From contig NZ_CANLSU010000004.1 in NCBI RefSeq assembly GCF_947493875.1, positions 1-64,000 of the forward strand: a stretch of DNA of 64,000 nucleotides. Reading direction: 5' to 3'. Below, piece by piece: positions 17,755 to 25,812 of this stretch. The position numbers and the translations under genes are program-made. How positions within the stretch are numbered: position 1 is the stretch's first letter; each line of letters begins with the position of its first letter. The notes beneath the pieces are model-generated. The model did not search any database and had not been told where the DNA came from. It saw nothing but the letters and a program-made list of their open reading frames with translations. This stretch comes from an uncultured Marinococcus sp. (GTDB taxonomy: Bacteria; Bacillota; Bacilli; Bacillales; Marinococcaceae).

Positions 17755-18531
17755 TTTGGCTTTGGAGCGGTTCGGCATAAACCATTTTCGCTTTTCTTTT
17801 AAGGGAGACGGTTCCTCGGTGCTGACATACCGGTTATTCAGTACGCAATCGGCATTGTCCTTCAGCATTTGGGCATATTCTCTGCCGGCAAGCTTTTCAA
17901 TACTGTCAAAGGCGGCTTCCATGGAAGGGTCCTCTACGGAATCAATGGTTACATTTGCCACAATATTTGCCCACCGGTGCTGAACCATTTTTTCCGCCAG
18001 ATGCCTCTGCGGCTTTGGCGCATTTTTGCTGAGGCTTCCCGCATTCACCTGTACAAGCGATCCATTTTTGACCAGCCGGTACAGCTCCTCTGGATGCTGC
18101 TGGAAACCGGGATCCTTCTCCGGTTCTGCCAGGATCGGCATGTACCCTTGCATGCGCAGTTCATGTAAATGCACATGCATCTGATGATAGGAAAGCTCTT
18201 CGCTCCAGTCCACAAGCACGTACCGGCTGCCGTTCAGCGTTAATGCCTCTTCCGTTTTTAATTCACCTGCCAGTGTATCCGTCAGCCGTACGCACTGTCC
18301 TGGATAAATACGGACAGCGCCTAATTCACCGCGCCACTGCTTCTGGAACTGCTCAATTAAAAATGGGATCGTGTCCCCTGGGTGTTTGTCGTTATCATGC
18401 CATTGCTTCGGAGCAGCAATAATATCCGTTATTCCTGTCTTATTATACTCTGCGAGTAATTGCCTGACATTGTTCTCTTTCTCCGCCGTTTCGTCTTCAT
18501 CGTTTAAGATGTAGCTGTTAATGTCAATCAA
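17752..18531 (-). CDS. Degenerate CpsB/YwqE-like protein lacking the PHP metal ligands
   Basis: It aligns end to end with the CpsB-type phosphatase at 6189-6956 (SRYVLVDWS versus SRYVFVEFS; LYRLVKNGSLVQV versus LHEFVKNGALTQV). Each metal-binding motif is changed: HSHIL is NSYIL, TPHH is APKQ, GQE is GQC, HPER is EPEK and TDAH is VTID. It should therefore have no PHP phosphatase activity and may act as a binding or regulatory paralogue. TTG at 18531 is chosen because AAAGGAG lies 8 nt before it and it matches the family start MID; longer forms up to 18567 are possible. Confidence 0.8.
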   Translation of the reverse strand: MIDINSYILNDEDETAEKENNVRQLLAEYNKTGITDIIAAPKQWHDNDKHPGDTIPFLIEQFQKQWRGELGAVRIYPGQCVRLTDTLAGELKTEEALTLNGSRYVLVDWSEELSYHQMHVHLHELRMQGYMPILAEPEKDPGFQQHPEELYRLVKNGSLVQVNAGSLSKNAPKPQRHLAEKMVQHRWANIVANVTIDSVEDPSMEAAFDSIEKLAGREYAQMLKDNADCVLNNRYVSTEEPSPLKEKRKWFMPNRSKAK

Positions 18532-18679
18532 CACTTCCACTCCTTTGGACCGGCTCTCGGCCTTCATTATTTCTTCGGCATGGAAAACAGACTAAGTAAT
18601 TTAAGTATAGCACACAACCCCTCAAACAAAGTAAAAATATCTTAGTTTCATATTCTCTGCCAAATACGACTTTTATCAC

Positions 18680-18718
18680 AAAAAAGAGGCTGAAAGCAAC
18701 TACTCTGCTTTCAGCCTC
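18680..18718 (-). terminator. Rho-independent terminator of the NlpC/P60 gene
   Basis: A 13-bp perfect stem, GAGGCTGAAAGCA (18686-18698) with TGCTTTCAGCCTC (18706-18718). On minus it is followed by TTTTTTG. Confidence 0.9.
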
Positions 18719-18735
18719 ACGGATATTTATTTTAT

Positions 18736-19704
18736 TTAGAAGCGGCCCGCACCAATATAACGGGATTTCCAGTAGGAGCTGTTCATGTCGGAAATCGTGA
18801 CCCCTGTCGAGGCGCCGGCATGGAGAAACTTGCCGTTTCCAACGTAAAAGCCCATATGGGAAGGGCCGGTTCTTGTTTCGTAAAACACTACATCACCAAC
18901 GCTGGGACTTGAAACTCTGGAGACCTGTGTCCACATCTGCGCCACCGTCCGCTTCGTGGTTACGCCGTGCTGGTTCATGACGTACTGAACAAAGCCACTG
19001 CAGTCAAAGCCGATTGGAGAAGTGCCGCCCCACACATATGGGGTGCCCATATACTGCTTGCCTGTTTCCACTACTGCCGAGGATGATCCGGTTGATACAC
19101 CTGCTACCGCATTGGAATCAGAAATTGAAGAAGAGCTGGAATTCCCTGAAGAAGCCGTTACACTGCTGTTCAATGCCTTCCGGGTAACCGGGCCGACAAC
19201 TCCGTCCACGCCGATACCGGCCGTACGCTGGAAGTCTTTTACGGCGGCATCCGTTACAGGACCGAACACGCCGTCCACAGAGCTGTTATAAAATCCTTTG
19301 CTTTTCAGCGTGCTCTGCAGGCTGCTCACTTCACTTCCGCGATCTCCCTGGCGGAGACTTGAAGATACGCTCGAGCTGGAAGAGCTTGAGGAATTCGAGG
19401 AAACGTTAGAGGACGAGTTGCCGCCAAGGTTCATTTTACTGAACGTGATTGGCCCTGCGACACCGTCTACGCCGATACTCTTCGCACGCTGGAATGATTT
19501 CAGTGAACTCGCTGTTACCGGGCCGAATACGCCGTCAATGGATCCGGTGTGAAATCCTTCGCTTTGCAGATACTCCTGCAGTTCTTTTACATCGGAGTTC
19601 CGGTGGCCCACTTTTAATGTCTGGTCTCCGAGCGCTGCGTCTGCGACAGTCGGTGTGGCAAGAAGTCCTGCTGCAAGCGCAGCGCTGAATAAGAATTTTT
19701 TCAT
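18736..19704 (-). CDS. Secreted NlpC/P60 endopeptidase with two peptidoglycan-binding domains
   Basis: Signal peptide 1-23 (cleavage after ADA), PG_binding_1 domains at about 28-92 and 118-180, two serine-rich linkers (about 95-117 and 181-210), then an NlpC/P60 domain with Cys235 (DCSGFVQYV), His283 (PSHMGFYVG) and His295. Such enzymes cut D-gamma-glutamyl-diaminopimelate bonds in stem peptides. The gene is monocistronic. A strong promoter lies about 200 bp upstream with a WalR-like box, which fits a cell-wall hydrolase. Confidence 0.92.
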   Translation of the reverse strand: MKKFLFSAALAAGLLATPTVADAALGDQTLKVGHRNSDVKELQEYLQSEGFHTGSIDGVFGPVTASSLKSFQRAKSIGVDGVAGPITFSKMNLGGNSSSNVSSNSSSSSSSSVSSSLRQGDRGSEVSSLQSTLKSKGFYNSSVDGVFGPVTDAAVKDFQRTAGIGVDGVVGPVTRKALNSSVTASSGNSSSSSISDSNAVAGVSTGSSSAVVETGKQYMGTPYVWGGTSPIGFDCSGFVQYVMNQHGVTTKRTVAQMWTQVSRVSSPSVGDVVFYETRTGPSHMGFYVGNGKFLHAGASTGVTISDMNSSYWKSRYIGAGRF

Positions 19705-19903
19705 TATGTTTTCGTCTGTCAGGCCTCTTAATATCCGGAGTTTGTATGTTATGATTCTAAAGTTTCAGACAGAAGCATCTGAATAGAAATATATGTAATA
19801 AAAGGGATATTTTTTATTATTAAGAGTTTAAGACGATTACACCTCCTGTTATTTTATTTTTAAATTATTTAATATGTTTTTTCCGTTTTTATAAGCTACT
19901 CGT

Positions 19904-19932
19904 ATTATATGTTGGAGGTTTAACTAATTCAA
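19904..19932 (-). promoter_or_regulatory. Sigma-A promoter of the NlpC/P60 gene
   Basis: On minus, TTGAAT (19932-19927), a 17-bp spacer and TATAAT (19909-19904). The transcript would start near 19897 and carry a leader of about 190 nt. Confidence 0.65.
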
Positions 19933-19947
19933 TAGAACGAGCACTTT

Positions 19948-19964
19948 TGTTACACAACTGTAAT
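19948..19964 (+). promoter_or_regulatory. WalR-like box upstream of the wall-hydrolase promoter
   Basis: TGTTAC-ACAAC-TGTAAT fits the WalR consensus TGTWAH-N5-TGTWAH at all fixed positions. It ends 16 bp upstream of the -35, where an activator would bind, but reads in the direction opposite to transcription. Confidence 0.5.
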
Positions 19965-20044
19965 TTTGCACACAAATCCGTAACTTTATTGGTGATATTG
20001 GACCTACGTAAAACTTTATACCCGTTATATTAGACTTAGTAAAT

Positions 20045-20090
20045 TTAAAATAGCTTCCTCCGCCGTAATGCAGGCGGAGGAAGCTATACT
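20045..20090 (-). terminator. Hairpin terminator after the 213-residue protein gene
   Basis: TAGCTTCCTCCGCC (20051-20064) pairs perfectly with GGCGGAGGAAGCTA (20073-20086). On minus the following run is ATTTTAAATTT, a weak U-tract. Confidence 0.75.
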
Positions 20091-20101
20091 TTATCTTTAT
20101 A

Positions 20102-20743
20102 TTACATCTGCAGTATTCTATGTTCTTTAATATAGTCGATGATCTCTTCAACGCTGATATCGTCTGCCAGAATGTATCTGCTGCGCTGATGCACCTCCGG
20201 CTTCTCAAGAATATCAAGCTTTACACAATAGCGGAACAGAAGTGTTATAAACTGGCGCAGCGTCGAGGCCTGGTAGGTGGATTTCTCTTTCAGGGAATCC
20301 CCGAAGGCTTCAAAGTAATCCTTGGAGGAAAAAGGAGACTTATTTTTCCAGGAAACCAGATTCTGCAAAAACGTTCTGAAAAAATCGACGCTTACAGCAT
20401 ATGTCTGTGGTGCTTTTTTAAATTTCAGCAGTCCTTCTTCTTCAATGTAGTATAAAAGGAGCGTTTCCCTGCCCCGTCCTGCAGAAATGCTGTTTCCGTT
20501 CGCCCGGGGCTGCTCTCTGAAGGAGACTGTGGGAGCGGACAAGTCGACCAATCCGTTTTCTCCAGCACCTGCGGCCTCTACGGCGGTTCGCTCCGGGTAG
20601 CTGACGTCCTCCCCGGCGATAAAGGCCTCCATCCGATCGAGGTTACGCATATGGTGTACGGCCTGCTCGGCGCGGTCGTAGTTATGCTCCTGAATCGCCT
20701 CGTGCAGAATTTCCTGTAACTGTTCTTCATATTTTGCTGGCAT
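20102..20743 (-). CDS. Hypothetical protein, 213 residues
   Basis: I do not recognise this protein. It is soluble, has no signal peptide, and seems to have two parts: a charged N-terminal helical segment (residues 1-45, KYEEQLQEILHEAIQEH) and a C-terminal region from about 90 to the end rich in aromatic and charged residues, possibly a helical binding domain. It starts ATG after AAAGGAGATTTACCCTTA. A perfect 14-bp hairpin follows, so it is probably transcribed alone. Confidence 0.7.
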   Translation of the reverse strand: MPAKYEEQLQEILHEAIQEHNYDRAEQAVHHMRNLDRMEAFIAGEDVSYPERTAVEAAGAGENGLVDLSAPTVSFREQPRANGNSISAGRGRETLLLYYIEEEGLLKFKKAPQTYAVSVDFFRTFLQNLVSWKNKSPFSSKDYFEAFGDSLKEKSTYQASTLRQFITLLFRYCVKLDILEKPEVHQRSRYILADDISVEEIIDYIKEHRILQM

Positions 20744-21029
20744 TAAGGGTAAATCTCCTTTCTTCAGTGACGGGCTCCGTAATATTGATCGTTTTGCACC
20801 TGTATAGAAATTGATTCATTTTACTGCACAAATACAAAAACAATTAAATATTTAAATTATACTTAATATATTTTTTCATATTGGCGCACCGGCGTCTATA
20901 CCTTCCTGCTGTATAATTATAAATTTTACACGGATCCTCTTCTATCGTACGTTATTCTTCTATTACTTTCATCGGTCTTCATTCTCGATATTTACAGCTG
21001 CCTATATTAATTATTTTTATATGAATGTA
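20744..21029. other. Gene-free AT-rich stretch upstream of the 213-residue protein gene
   Basis: No ORF or RNA motif was recognised here. Several -10-like AT hexamers occur, but none has a convincing -35 at the right distance. Confidence 0.4.
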
Positions 21030-21030
21030 A

Positions 21031-21070
21031 AAAGCCGGAAAAAAGCGTGAATACGCTCCTTTCCGGCTTA
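21031..21070 (-). terminator. Terminator of the histidinol-phosphatase-like gene
   Basis: Outer stem AAGCCGGAA (21032-21040) with TTCCGGCTT (21061-21069) and inner AGCGT/ACGCT stem. On minus a TTTTTAC run follows. Confidence 0.8.
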
Positions 21071-21090
21071 TATATACAAAATTATGCACC

Positions 21091-21897
21091 TTACAGTTTA
21101 ACGTCCACCGGACGGCGCTTCCGGAAAAACCTCCAGGAGCGGTAGCCGATCTGCTTCAGACGCTTCCGCACTTCTTCCAGATCGTCCCCGATTCTCTCCG
21201 GCACATGCGCATCGGAGCCAAACGTCACCGGAACGTTGTAGTACAGGGCGCGTTCGAGCATATCGTCCGATGGGTACCAGCCCCCGCAGTATTTGGTCTT
21301 GCCGGAGGTGTTAATTTCAATGGCGGTCCCTTCTTCCCCGATTATCCGGAGCGTCTTCTCCACCTCCGGGGTCTCAATTTCTGCCGCATACGGAAAATAA
21401 CCCTTCAGGGCATCGATGTGACCCAGAATATCAAACATGCCGCTTTTGGCGGAAAGCGCAATCTGGCGGTAGTATTCCTCCTTTACCTGGCGGATCTCCG
21501 CATCATTCATGCCCTCCCATCTGGACGTATCGAAAATATTGACGCCGTTTACGAAATGAACTGAACCGATTACGTAATCCATCGGATATTTACCATACTG
21601 CTCCCGGTATGGTGCTTCCTGGTCCGGAAAATAGTCGGATTCCACACCGATCAGCACTTCAATATCGTTTATGTATTTTTCTTTCAGCTGCCGGATTTCT
21701 TCAATATAAGCCGGGAACTCCCCTTTTGCCATCGTAATGCGGGGATGCGGGCGCTCTTCGTCGCTTGCAAAGAACGGGGAATGATCGGAAATACCGATCA
21801 CGTCGAGATTATTCCGGATCGCTGCCTGAATGTAGTCTTCAATTGTTCCTTCCGCATGGCCACAGCGATCGTGATGATTATGAAGGTCAAATTTCAC
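21091..21897 (-). CDS. PHP-family histidinol-phosphatase-like hydrolase
   Basis: A 268-residue PHP enzyme with intact metal motifs: DLHNHHDRCGHAEG at the N-terminus, SDHSPF (about 40), GVESDYF (about 88), GSVHF (about 112), GHIDALKGY and GSDAHVPERIG. The family includes histidinol-phosphate phosphatases. No other his genes are nearby, so the substrate is uncertain. GTG at 21897 is preferred because AAAGGTGATC precedes it at normal spacing; the GTG at 21906 lies within that site. The start lies about 60 bp from the nagP operator region, on the opposite strand. Confidence 0.82.
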   Translation of the reverse strand: MKFDLHNHHDRCGHAEGTIEDYIQAAIRNNLDVIGISDHSPFFASDEERPHPRITMAKGEFPAYIEEIRQLKEKYINDIEVLIGVESDYFPDQEAPYREQYGKYPMDYVIGSVHFVNGVNIFDTSRWEGMNDAEIRQVKEEYYRQIALSAKSGMFDILGHIDALKGYFPYAAEIETPEVEKTLRIIGEEGTAIEINTSGKTKYCGGWYPSDDMLERALYYNVPVTFGSDAHVPERIGDDLEEVRKRLKQIGYRSWRFFRKRRPVDVKL

Positions 21898-21950
21898 TTT
21901 GATCACCTTTCTTTTTCTTTTTATCGTACCATCTTTGTGTTAAAAATCTA

Positions 21951-21982
21951 TTGTAAAAATGGTATAGACATCTATATATAAT
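21951..21982 (+). promoter_or_regulatory. nagP promoter with NagR operator (site A)
   Basis: TTGTAA (-35) and TATATA/TATAAT (-10) flank TGGTATAGACATCTA, a NagR/YvoA-type dre operator at about 21959-21975. The layout matches the nagA promoter at 29703-29731, where the same operator sits between the two hexamers. Confidence 0.65.
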
Positions 21983-21994
21983 ATGTTACTATGT

Positions 21995-22010
21995 TTGTAA
22001 GCGTTACCTT
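21995..22010 (+). promoter_or_regulatory. CcpA-type cre site in the nagP leader
   Basis: TTGTAAGCGTTACCTT fits the cre consensus WTGNAANCGNWNNCWW at every position. It lies just downstream of the predicted start of transcription, where CcpA binding would block elongation or initiation. Confidence 0.7.
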
Positions 22011-22057
22011 ATGGATGTCGTCAGATTCTTTAACAGAGTTTTTAAATTTTTAAGAAA

Positions 22058-22077
22058 ATTGGTATAGACATCTATAA
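22058..22077 (+). promoter_or_regulatory. NagR operator (site B) in the nagP leader
   Basis: ATTGGTATAGACATCTATAA repeats the site A core exactly 100 bp downstream and about 50 bp before the nagP start codon. It could work as a roadblock or as a loop partner of site A. Confidence 0.7.
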
Positions 22078-22128
22078 CTAAAATAAGGTACATTTTCATC
22101 ATACATTCTTTTAAAGGGGGATCTACTT

Positions 22129-23529
22129 ATGCTTGGAAATCTTCAAATCATGGGCAAGTTCCAAAAGCTCGGGCGTTCATTGATGCTTCCGATCGCAGTC
22201 CTTCCGGCTGCTGCTCTTATACTGCGTTTCGGGCAGGAGGACCTGCTTGATATCGCCTTTGTTGCAAACGCCGGCCAGCTTATTTTCGACAACCTGGCAC
22301 TGCTTTTTGCGGTAGGACTGGCGATTGGTTTTTCCAGGGACGGCAGCGGTGCCGCTGCACTTGCGGGCGTTGTCGGTTATTTAATTCTAACTGGAGGACT
22401 GGAAGGGATAAACGAAGATATTAACATGGGAGTATTCGGCGGCGTTATTGCAGGTATCACAGCCGGACTATTATATAACCGCTTTTATAACATTCAGCTG
22501 CCGCAGTTCCTCGGCTTCTTCGGAGGCAGGCGGTTCGTGCCTATTATCACCGCCGTCACGATGCTTGTATTTGCGTTTATCTTCGGCTATGTTTGGCCTC
22601 CGGTCCAGACCGGGATTGACCAGGTTACCAGTGTTATTACAAATACAGGAGCTGCCGGAGCCGGACTGTACGGGTTTTTGAACCGGCTTTTGATTCCCAC
22701 CGGTCTTCATCATATTATCAACGTGTATATATGGTTTGATTTTGGTTCCTTTCAGGGCTATAACGGGGAAATCACCCGTTTCTTAAACGGTGACCCGGAC
22801 GCTGGTGCCTATACAGCCGGATTCTTTCCAATCATGATGTTCGGCCTACCGGGCGCGTGTCTCGCTATGATTATGGCCGCGAAGCCGGAGCGCCGCAAAG
22901 AAGTTGCCGGCATGCTCGGCAGCCTGGCCCTAACTTCTTTTTTGACCGGTATTACAGAACCAATTGAATTTACATTCATGTTTCTTTCCCCACTGCTTTA
23001 TGTCGTGCACGCACTTATGACCGGGCTTGCAATGATGGTAACATTCCAGCTGGGAATATTAGACGCCTTTGGTTTTTCCGCCGGCTTCATAGACTACCTG
23101 CTCAACTTCGGCATTGCGACCAAGCCTGTGCTGCTGCTCGGAGTCGGATTAATATTCGGTGTTCTTTACTTCGTGGTCTTCTCAGCACTGATCCGGCTGC
23201 TGAATATTAAAACACCAGGCCGTGAGGATGAAGAAACGGTCACCACAGCCAATACGTTCAGCGGCGATGACAAATATGAATCCCTCGCCAAAAATTACGT
23301 GGCTGCCCTCGGCGGGTATTCCAATATTCAATCGATCGATAACTGCGTGACGAGGCTCCGGCTTCAGATGAATGACATGGACGAAGTCGATGAAGACGGG
23401 CTGAAGCAAAACGGGGCACGCGGCGTCGTAAAAGTAGATAAAACCAACCTGCAGGTCATTATTGGCACTGAGGTGGAGTTTGTCGCAGATGCCATGCGCT
23501 CTCAGCATCCTGATTCCAATGCAGAATAA
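22129..23529 (+). CDS. nagP: N-acetylglucosamine-specific PTS transporter, EIICB
   Basis: The N-terminal EIIC domain (about 1-365) has ten or so membrane segments with GITEPIEFTFMFLSP, typical of the glucose/GlcNAc family. The EIIB domain follows with the phosphocysteine in SIDNCVTRLRLQ (Cys406). No EIIA domain is fused, so an EIIA from elsewhere is needed. It imports GlcNAc and delivers GlcNAc-6-phosphate to NagA and NagB, coded at 27708-29665. GGGGG lies before ATG. Regulation by NagR and CcpA is indicated by the sites upstream. Confidence 0.9.
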   Translation: MLGNLQIMGKFQKLGRSLMLPIAVLPAAALILRFGQEDLLDIAFVANAGQLIFDNLALLFAVGLAIGFSRDGSGAAALAGVVGYLILTGGLEGINEDINMGVFGGVIAGITAGLLYNRFYNIQLPQFLGFFGGRRFVPIITAVTMLVFAFIFGYVWPPVQTGIDQVTSVITNTGAAGAGLYGFLNRLLIPTGLHHIINVYIWFDFGSFQGYNGEITRFLNGDPDAGAYTAGFFPIMMFGLPGACLAMIMAAKPERRKEVAGMLGSLALTSFLTGITEPIEFTFMFLSPLLYVVHALMTGLAMMVTFQLGILDAFGFSAGFIDYLLNFGIATKPVLLLGVGLIFGVLYFVVFSALIRLLNIKTPGREDEETVTTANTFSGDDKYESLAKNYVAALGGYSNIQSIDNCVTRLRLQMNDMDEVDEDGLKQNGARGVVKVDKTNLQVIIGTEVEFVADAMRSQHPDSNAE

Positions 23530-23534
23530 CCCTT

Positions 23535-23563
23535 GCCCCCGCTTCAAAGGCGGGGGCTTTTTC
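23535..23563 (+). terminator. Terminator of nagP
   Basis: GCCCCCGC (23535-23542) with GCGGGGGC (23550-23557), then TTTTTC. Confidence 0.9.
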
Positions 23564-23611
23564 TCTGTCAAAAAACAGGTATACTTTTAACGTGAAGAAA
23601 GGATGATATAT

Positions 23612-24343
23612 ATGATGATAGAGAACTATTTTTCCCAAATCCGCGAGCAGCTGAGCACTGTCGAAGCACAGGAATACAGCCAGATGGAGGCTTGTGCCAA
23701 AGCGATCGCCAACACGCTTACGCAGGATGGGGTCATTCACCTATTCGGATGCGGGCATTCGCACCTGCTTTCACTTGAAGTCTACTACCGGGCCGGCGGC
23801 CTTGTGCCGCTCCGCCCTATTCTTCATGAACCTGTGATGCTTCATGAAGGGGCTCTGCGCTCCTCCAAGCTTGAGCGGACAAACAATTACGCCTCCACGT
23901 TTTTAGCGAACGAAAATATTCAGCCGGAGGACACTGTTATCGTTATTTCCACCTCCGGAAGAAACCCTGTACCCATCGATGTCGCCCTCCACGCCAAAAC
24001 AGCCGGCGCTGCGGTCGCCGGCCTGACATCAGTTGCTTATTCTTCAGCTCAGCCCTCCCGTCATAAGGACGGCTTCCGGCTGATGGATGTCGTCGATATC
24101 GTCCTCGATAACCATGCGCCGCCCGGCGACGCCCTGCTGACGCATCCGGATCTTACGACTCCTTTTGCCTCAAGCTCTACAGCAGTAGGAACCGCCATGC
24201 TGCAGGCAGCTATTGCCCGTGCAATCGAAATAACGGCGGACCGCGGAGAAACCCCGCCTATTTTTGCGAGCGGCAATGCTGACGGCGGGGATGCCCAAAA
24301 CGAACAGTGTCTGCATAAATACCGGGACCGGCTTGGGTTTTAA
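23612..24343 (+). CDS. SIS-domain sugar-phosphate-binding protein (UPF0309 type)
   Basis: A 243-residue SIS protein with HLFGCGHSHLLSLE and the phosphosugar loop VIVISTSGRNPVPIDVA. SIS domains bind phosphorylated sugars as isomerases, etherases or regulators. It lies 82 bp behind nagP, across a terminator, and may act on an amino-sugar phosphate such as a MurNAc derivative, which is inference from location. ATG at 23612 (GAAAGGATG 7 nt upstream) is preferred over 23603. Confidence 0.8.
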   Translation: MMIENYFSQIREQLSTVEAQEYSQMEACAKAIANTLTQDGVIHLFGCGHSHLLSLEVYYRAGGLVPLRPILHEPVMLHEGALRSSKLERTNNYASTFLANENIQPEDTVIVISTSGRNPVPIDVALHAKTAGAAVAGLTSVAYSSAQPSRHKDGFRLMDVVDIVLDNHAPPGDALLTHPDLTTPFASSSTAVGTAMLQAAIARAIEITADRGETPPIFASGNADGGDAQNEQCLHKYRDRLGF

Positions 24344-24355
24344 AGACAGTCAGGG

Positions 24356-25720
24356 CTAAGAGACATTGAAGCCTCTTTCATGCCTTTTCACCACAATTTT
24401 CAGCCGGATGAAAAATCCGATGGCGGCACTTGTAAGCCCAACGGTAATACCGAGCCAGAGTCCAAACGGCCCGAGCGGCGTCGTGACCGCAAGCAGATAC
24501 CCGGCCGGCAGACCGAGCGCCCAGTAGGAGACAAGTGCCGTGAAAAACGGAACGGTCACGTCTTTATAGCCCCGAAGCACGCCCTGAAGCGAGGCCTGGG
24601 CGGCGTCTGAAATCTGATAGACGATCGCAAACAGGAAAAACTGGGCAGCAAGCTGCACTACTTCTTCATTGGTTGTGTAAATGTAAGCGATCGGCTCACG
24701 CAACAGAAATATCCCTATGGAAGCCACGCCAAGTATGCCCATGGCTGAGGCTACCCCGAGGCGCGTATACGCTTTGGCCCCTTCAAGGTAGCCGCCACCG
24801 ACTTCAAAGGCGACCACAATCGTCAGCGCAATGGAAATGCTTAACGGCACCATAAATATCAGGGACGTGAAGCTGAGCGCCACCTGGTGGGCGGCGACCG
24901 TAACGGTGCTGAACAGCGACGCCATCAATAAACTTACTGCCGAAAAAATACTCGATTCAAAAAACAGTGACATTCCCATCGGAACGCCGATCCGCAGCTG
25001 CTCCTTCCACGCCTGCCAGGAGGGCCGGTACCAATCCAAAAAGATGCGGAACCGCCTCATAGCCGGAATCCGGAACGTCATCATGACGCTGAACGCAAAA
25101 ATGATCCAATAGGAAATCGCTGTGGCGTATCCCGCGCCGATGCCGCCAAGCTCCGGAAAACCAAATTTCCCAAAAATTAATACGTAATTAAAGAACGCGT
25201 TAAACGGAAGCGTCCCGAGCATGATCACCATCGTAATCCGCGTATGGCCCTGAGCATCAAAAAAGTTCCGTAGAACGATCGATAAGAAGAAAGGAATAAT
25301 TCCAAAAGCGAGGCCGATTAAATAATGAGCAGCAATCCGTTCGACGCCAGGCTCGAGCGACATAAACGAAAGAGCCGGGCTTAACGCCGCCGCTCCGAGC
25401 GTAATGACAAGCACCCCGAAAAGCACGCCCAGGTACAGCCCCTGCGTAATCGTGCCGGCAATTCTTCTTCCTTCTCCGGCCCCGAGCTGCTGGGAAACAA
25501 TCGGTGTGATGGCGAGGAGGATGCCGTTCACCGCTGTAAATACCGGCATCCACAGGTTCGCCCCGATCGCCACGCCCGCCAGGTCGTCTGTTCCGGCCCG
25601 TCCGGACATGATGGTGTCTATTAAATTCATGCCAAAATAGCTCAGCTGTGTGATCAAAATGGGTCCTAAAATAACCATAAACAGCCGCAGCTTTTCTTTA
25701 GTCGTTTCTGCGTGATACAT
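24356..25720 (-). CDS. MATE-family multidrug/cation antiporter
   Basis: A 454-residue, twelve-segment membrane protein with two similar halves. MATE features include ITQLSYFGMNLIDTIMSGRAG at the N-terminus and VPMGMSLFFESSIF at the start of the second half. It exports cationic drugs using Na+ or H+. ATG at 25720 is chosen since CAGGAGGCAGAAT precedes it; a longer form to 25774 lacks a ribosome site. It is convergent with the SIS gene, with only 12 bp between the stops. Confidence 0.9.
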   Translation of the reverse strand: MYHAETTKEKLRLFMVILGPILITQLSYFGMNLIDTIMSGRAGTDDLAGVAIGANLWMPVFTAVNGILLAITPIVSQQLGAGEGRRIAGTITQGLYLGVLFGVLVITLGAAALSPALSFMSLEPGVERIAAHYLIGLAFGIIPFFLSIVLRNFFDAQGHTRITMVIMLGTLPFNAFFNYVLIFGKFGFPELGGIGAGYATAISYWIIFAFSVMMTFRIPAMRRFRIFLDWYRPSWQAWKEQLRIGVPMGMSLFFESSIFSAVSLLMASLFSTVTVAAHQVALSFTSLIFMVPLSISIALTIVVAFEVGGGYLEGAKAYTRLGVASAMGILGVASIGIFLLREPIAYIYTTNEEVVQLAAQFFLFAIVYQISDAAQASLQGVLRGYKDVTVPFFTALVSYWALGLPAGYLLAVTTPLGPFGLWLGITVGLTSAAIGFFIRLKIVVKRHERGFNVS

Positions 25721-25812
25721 ATTCTGCCTCCTGCTGACATCCCGTCCGTTCTGTTCATCTGTATAGAATAACATCGATCAGCCGGAAAGGGCACCGTATT
25801 CATGCAGGCGGC

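Larger units (their letters stand above)
19705..20044. other. Gene-free AT-rich region: long leader and control region of the NlpC/P60 gene
   Basis: I see no credible ORF on either strand. It holds the promoter (19904-19932), the WalR-like box (19948-19964) and a leader of about 190 nt that includes an AGGAGGTG near 19845 without a usable start codon behind it. No known riboswitch motif was recognised. Confidence 0.5.

Noticed and set aside
19100-19400. Short repetitive DNA resembling a repeat array in the NlpC/P60 gene
   Set aside because: It encodes Ser-rich linkers between domains; the repeats are short, irregular and in frame, not CRISPR.
19705-19900. Riboswitch in the long NlpC/P60 leader
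   Set aside because: No known conserved core was recognised; length alone is not evidence.
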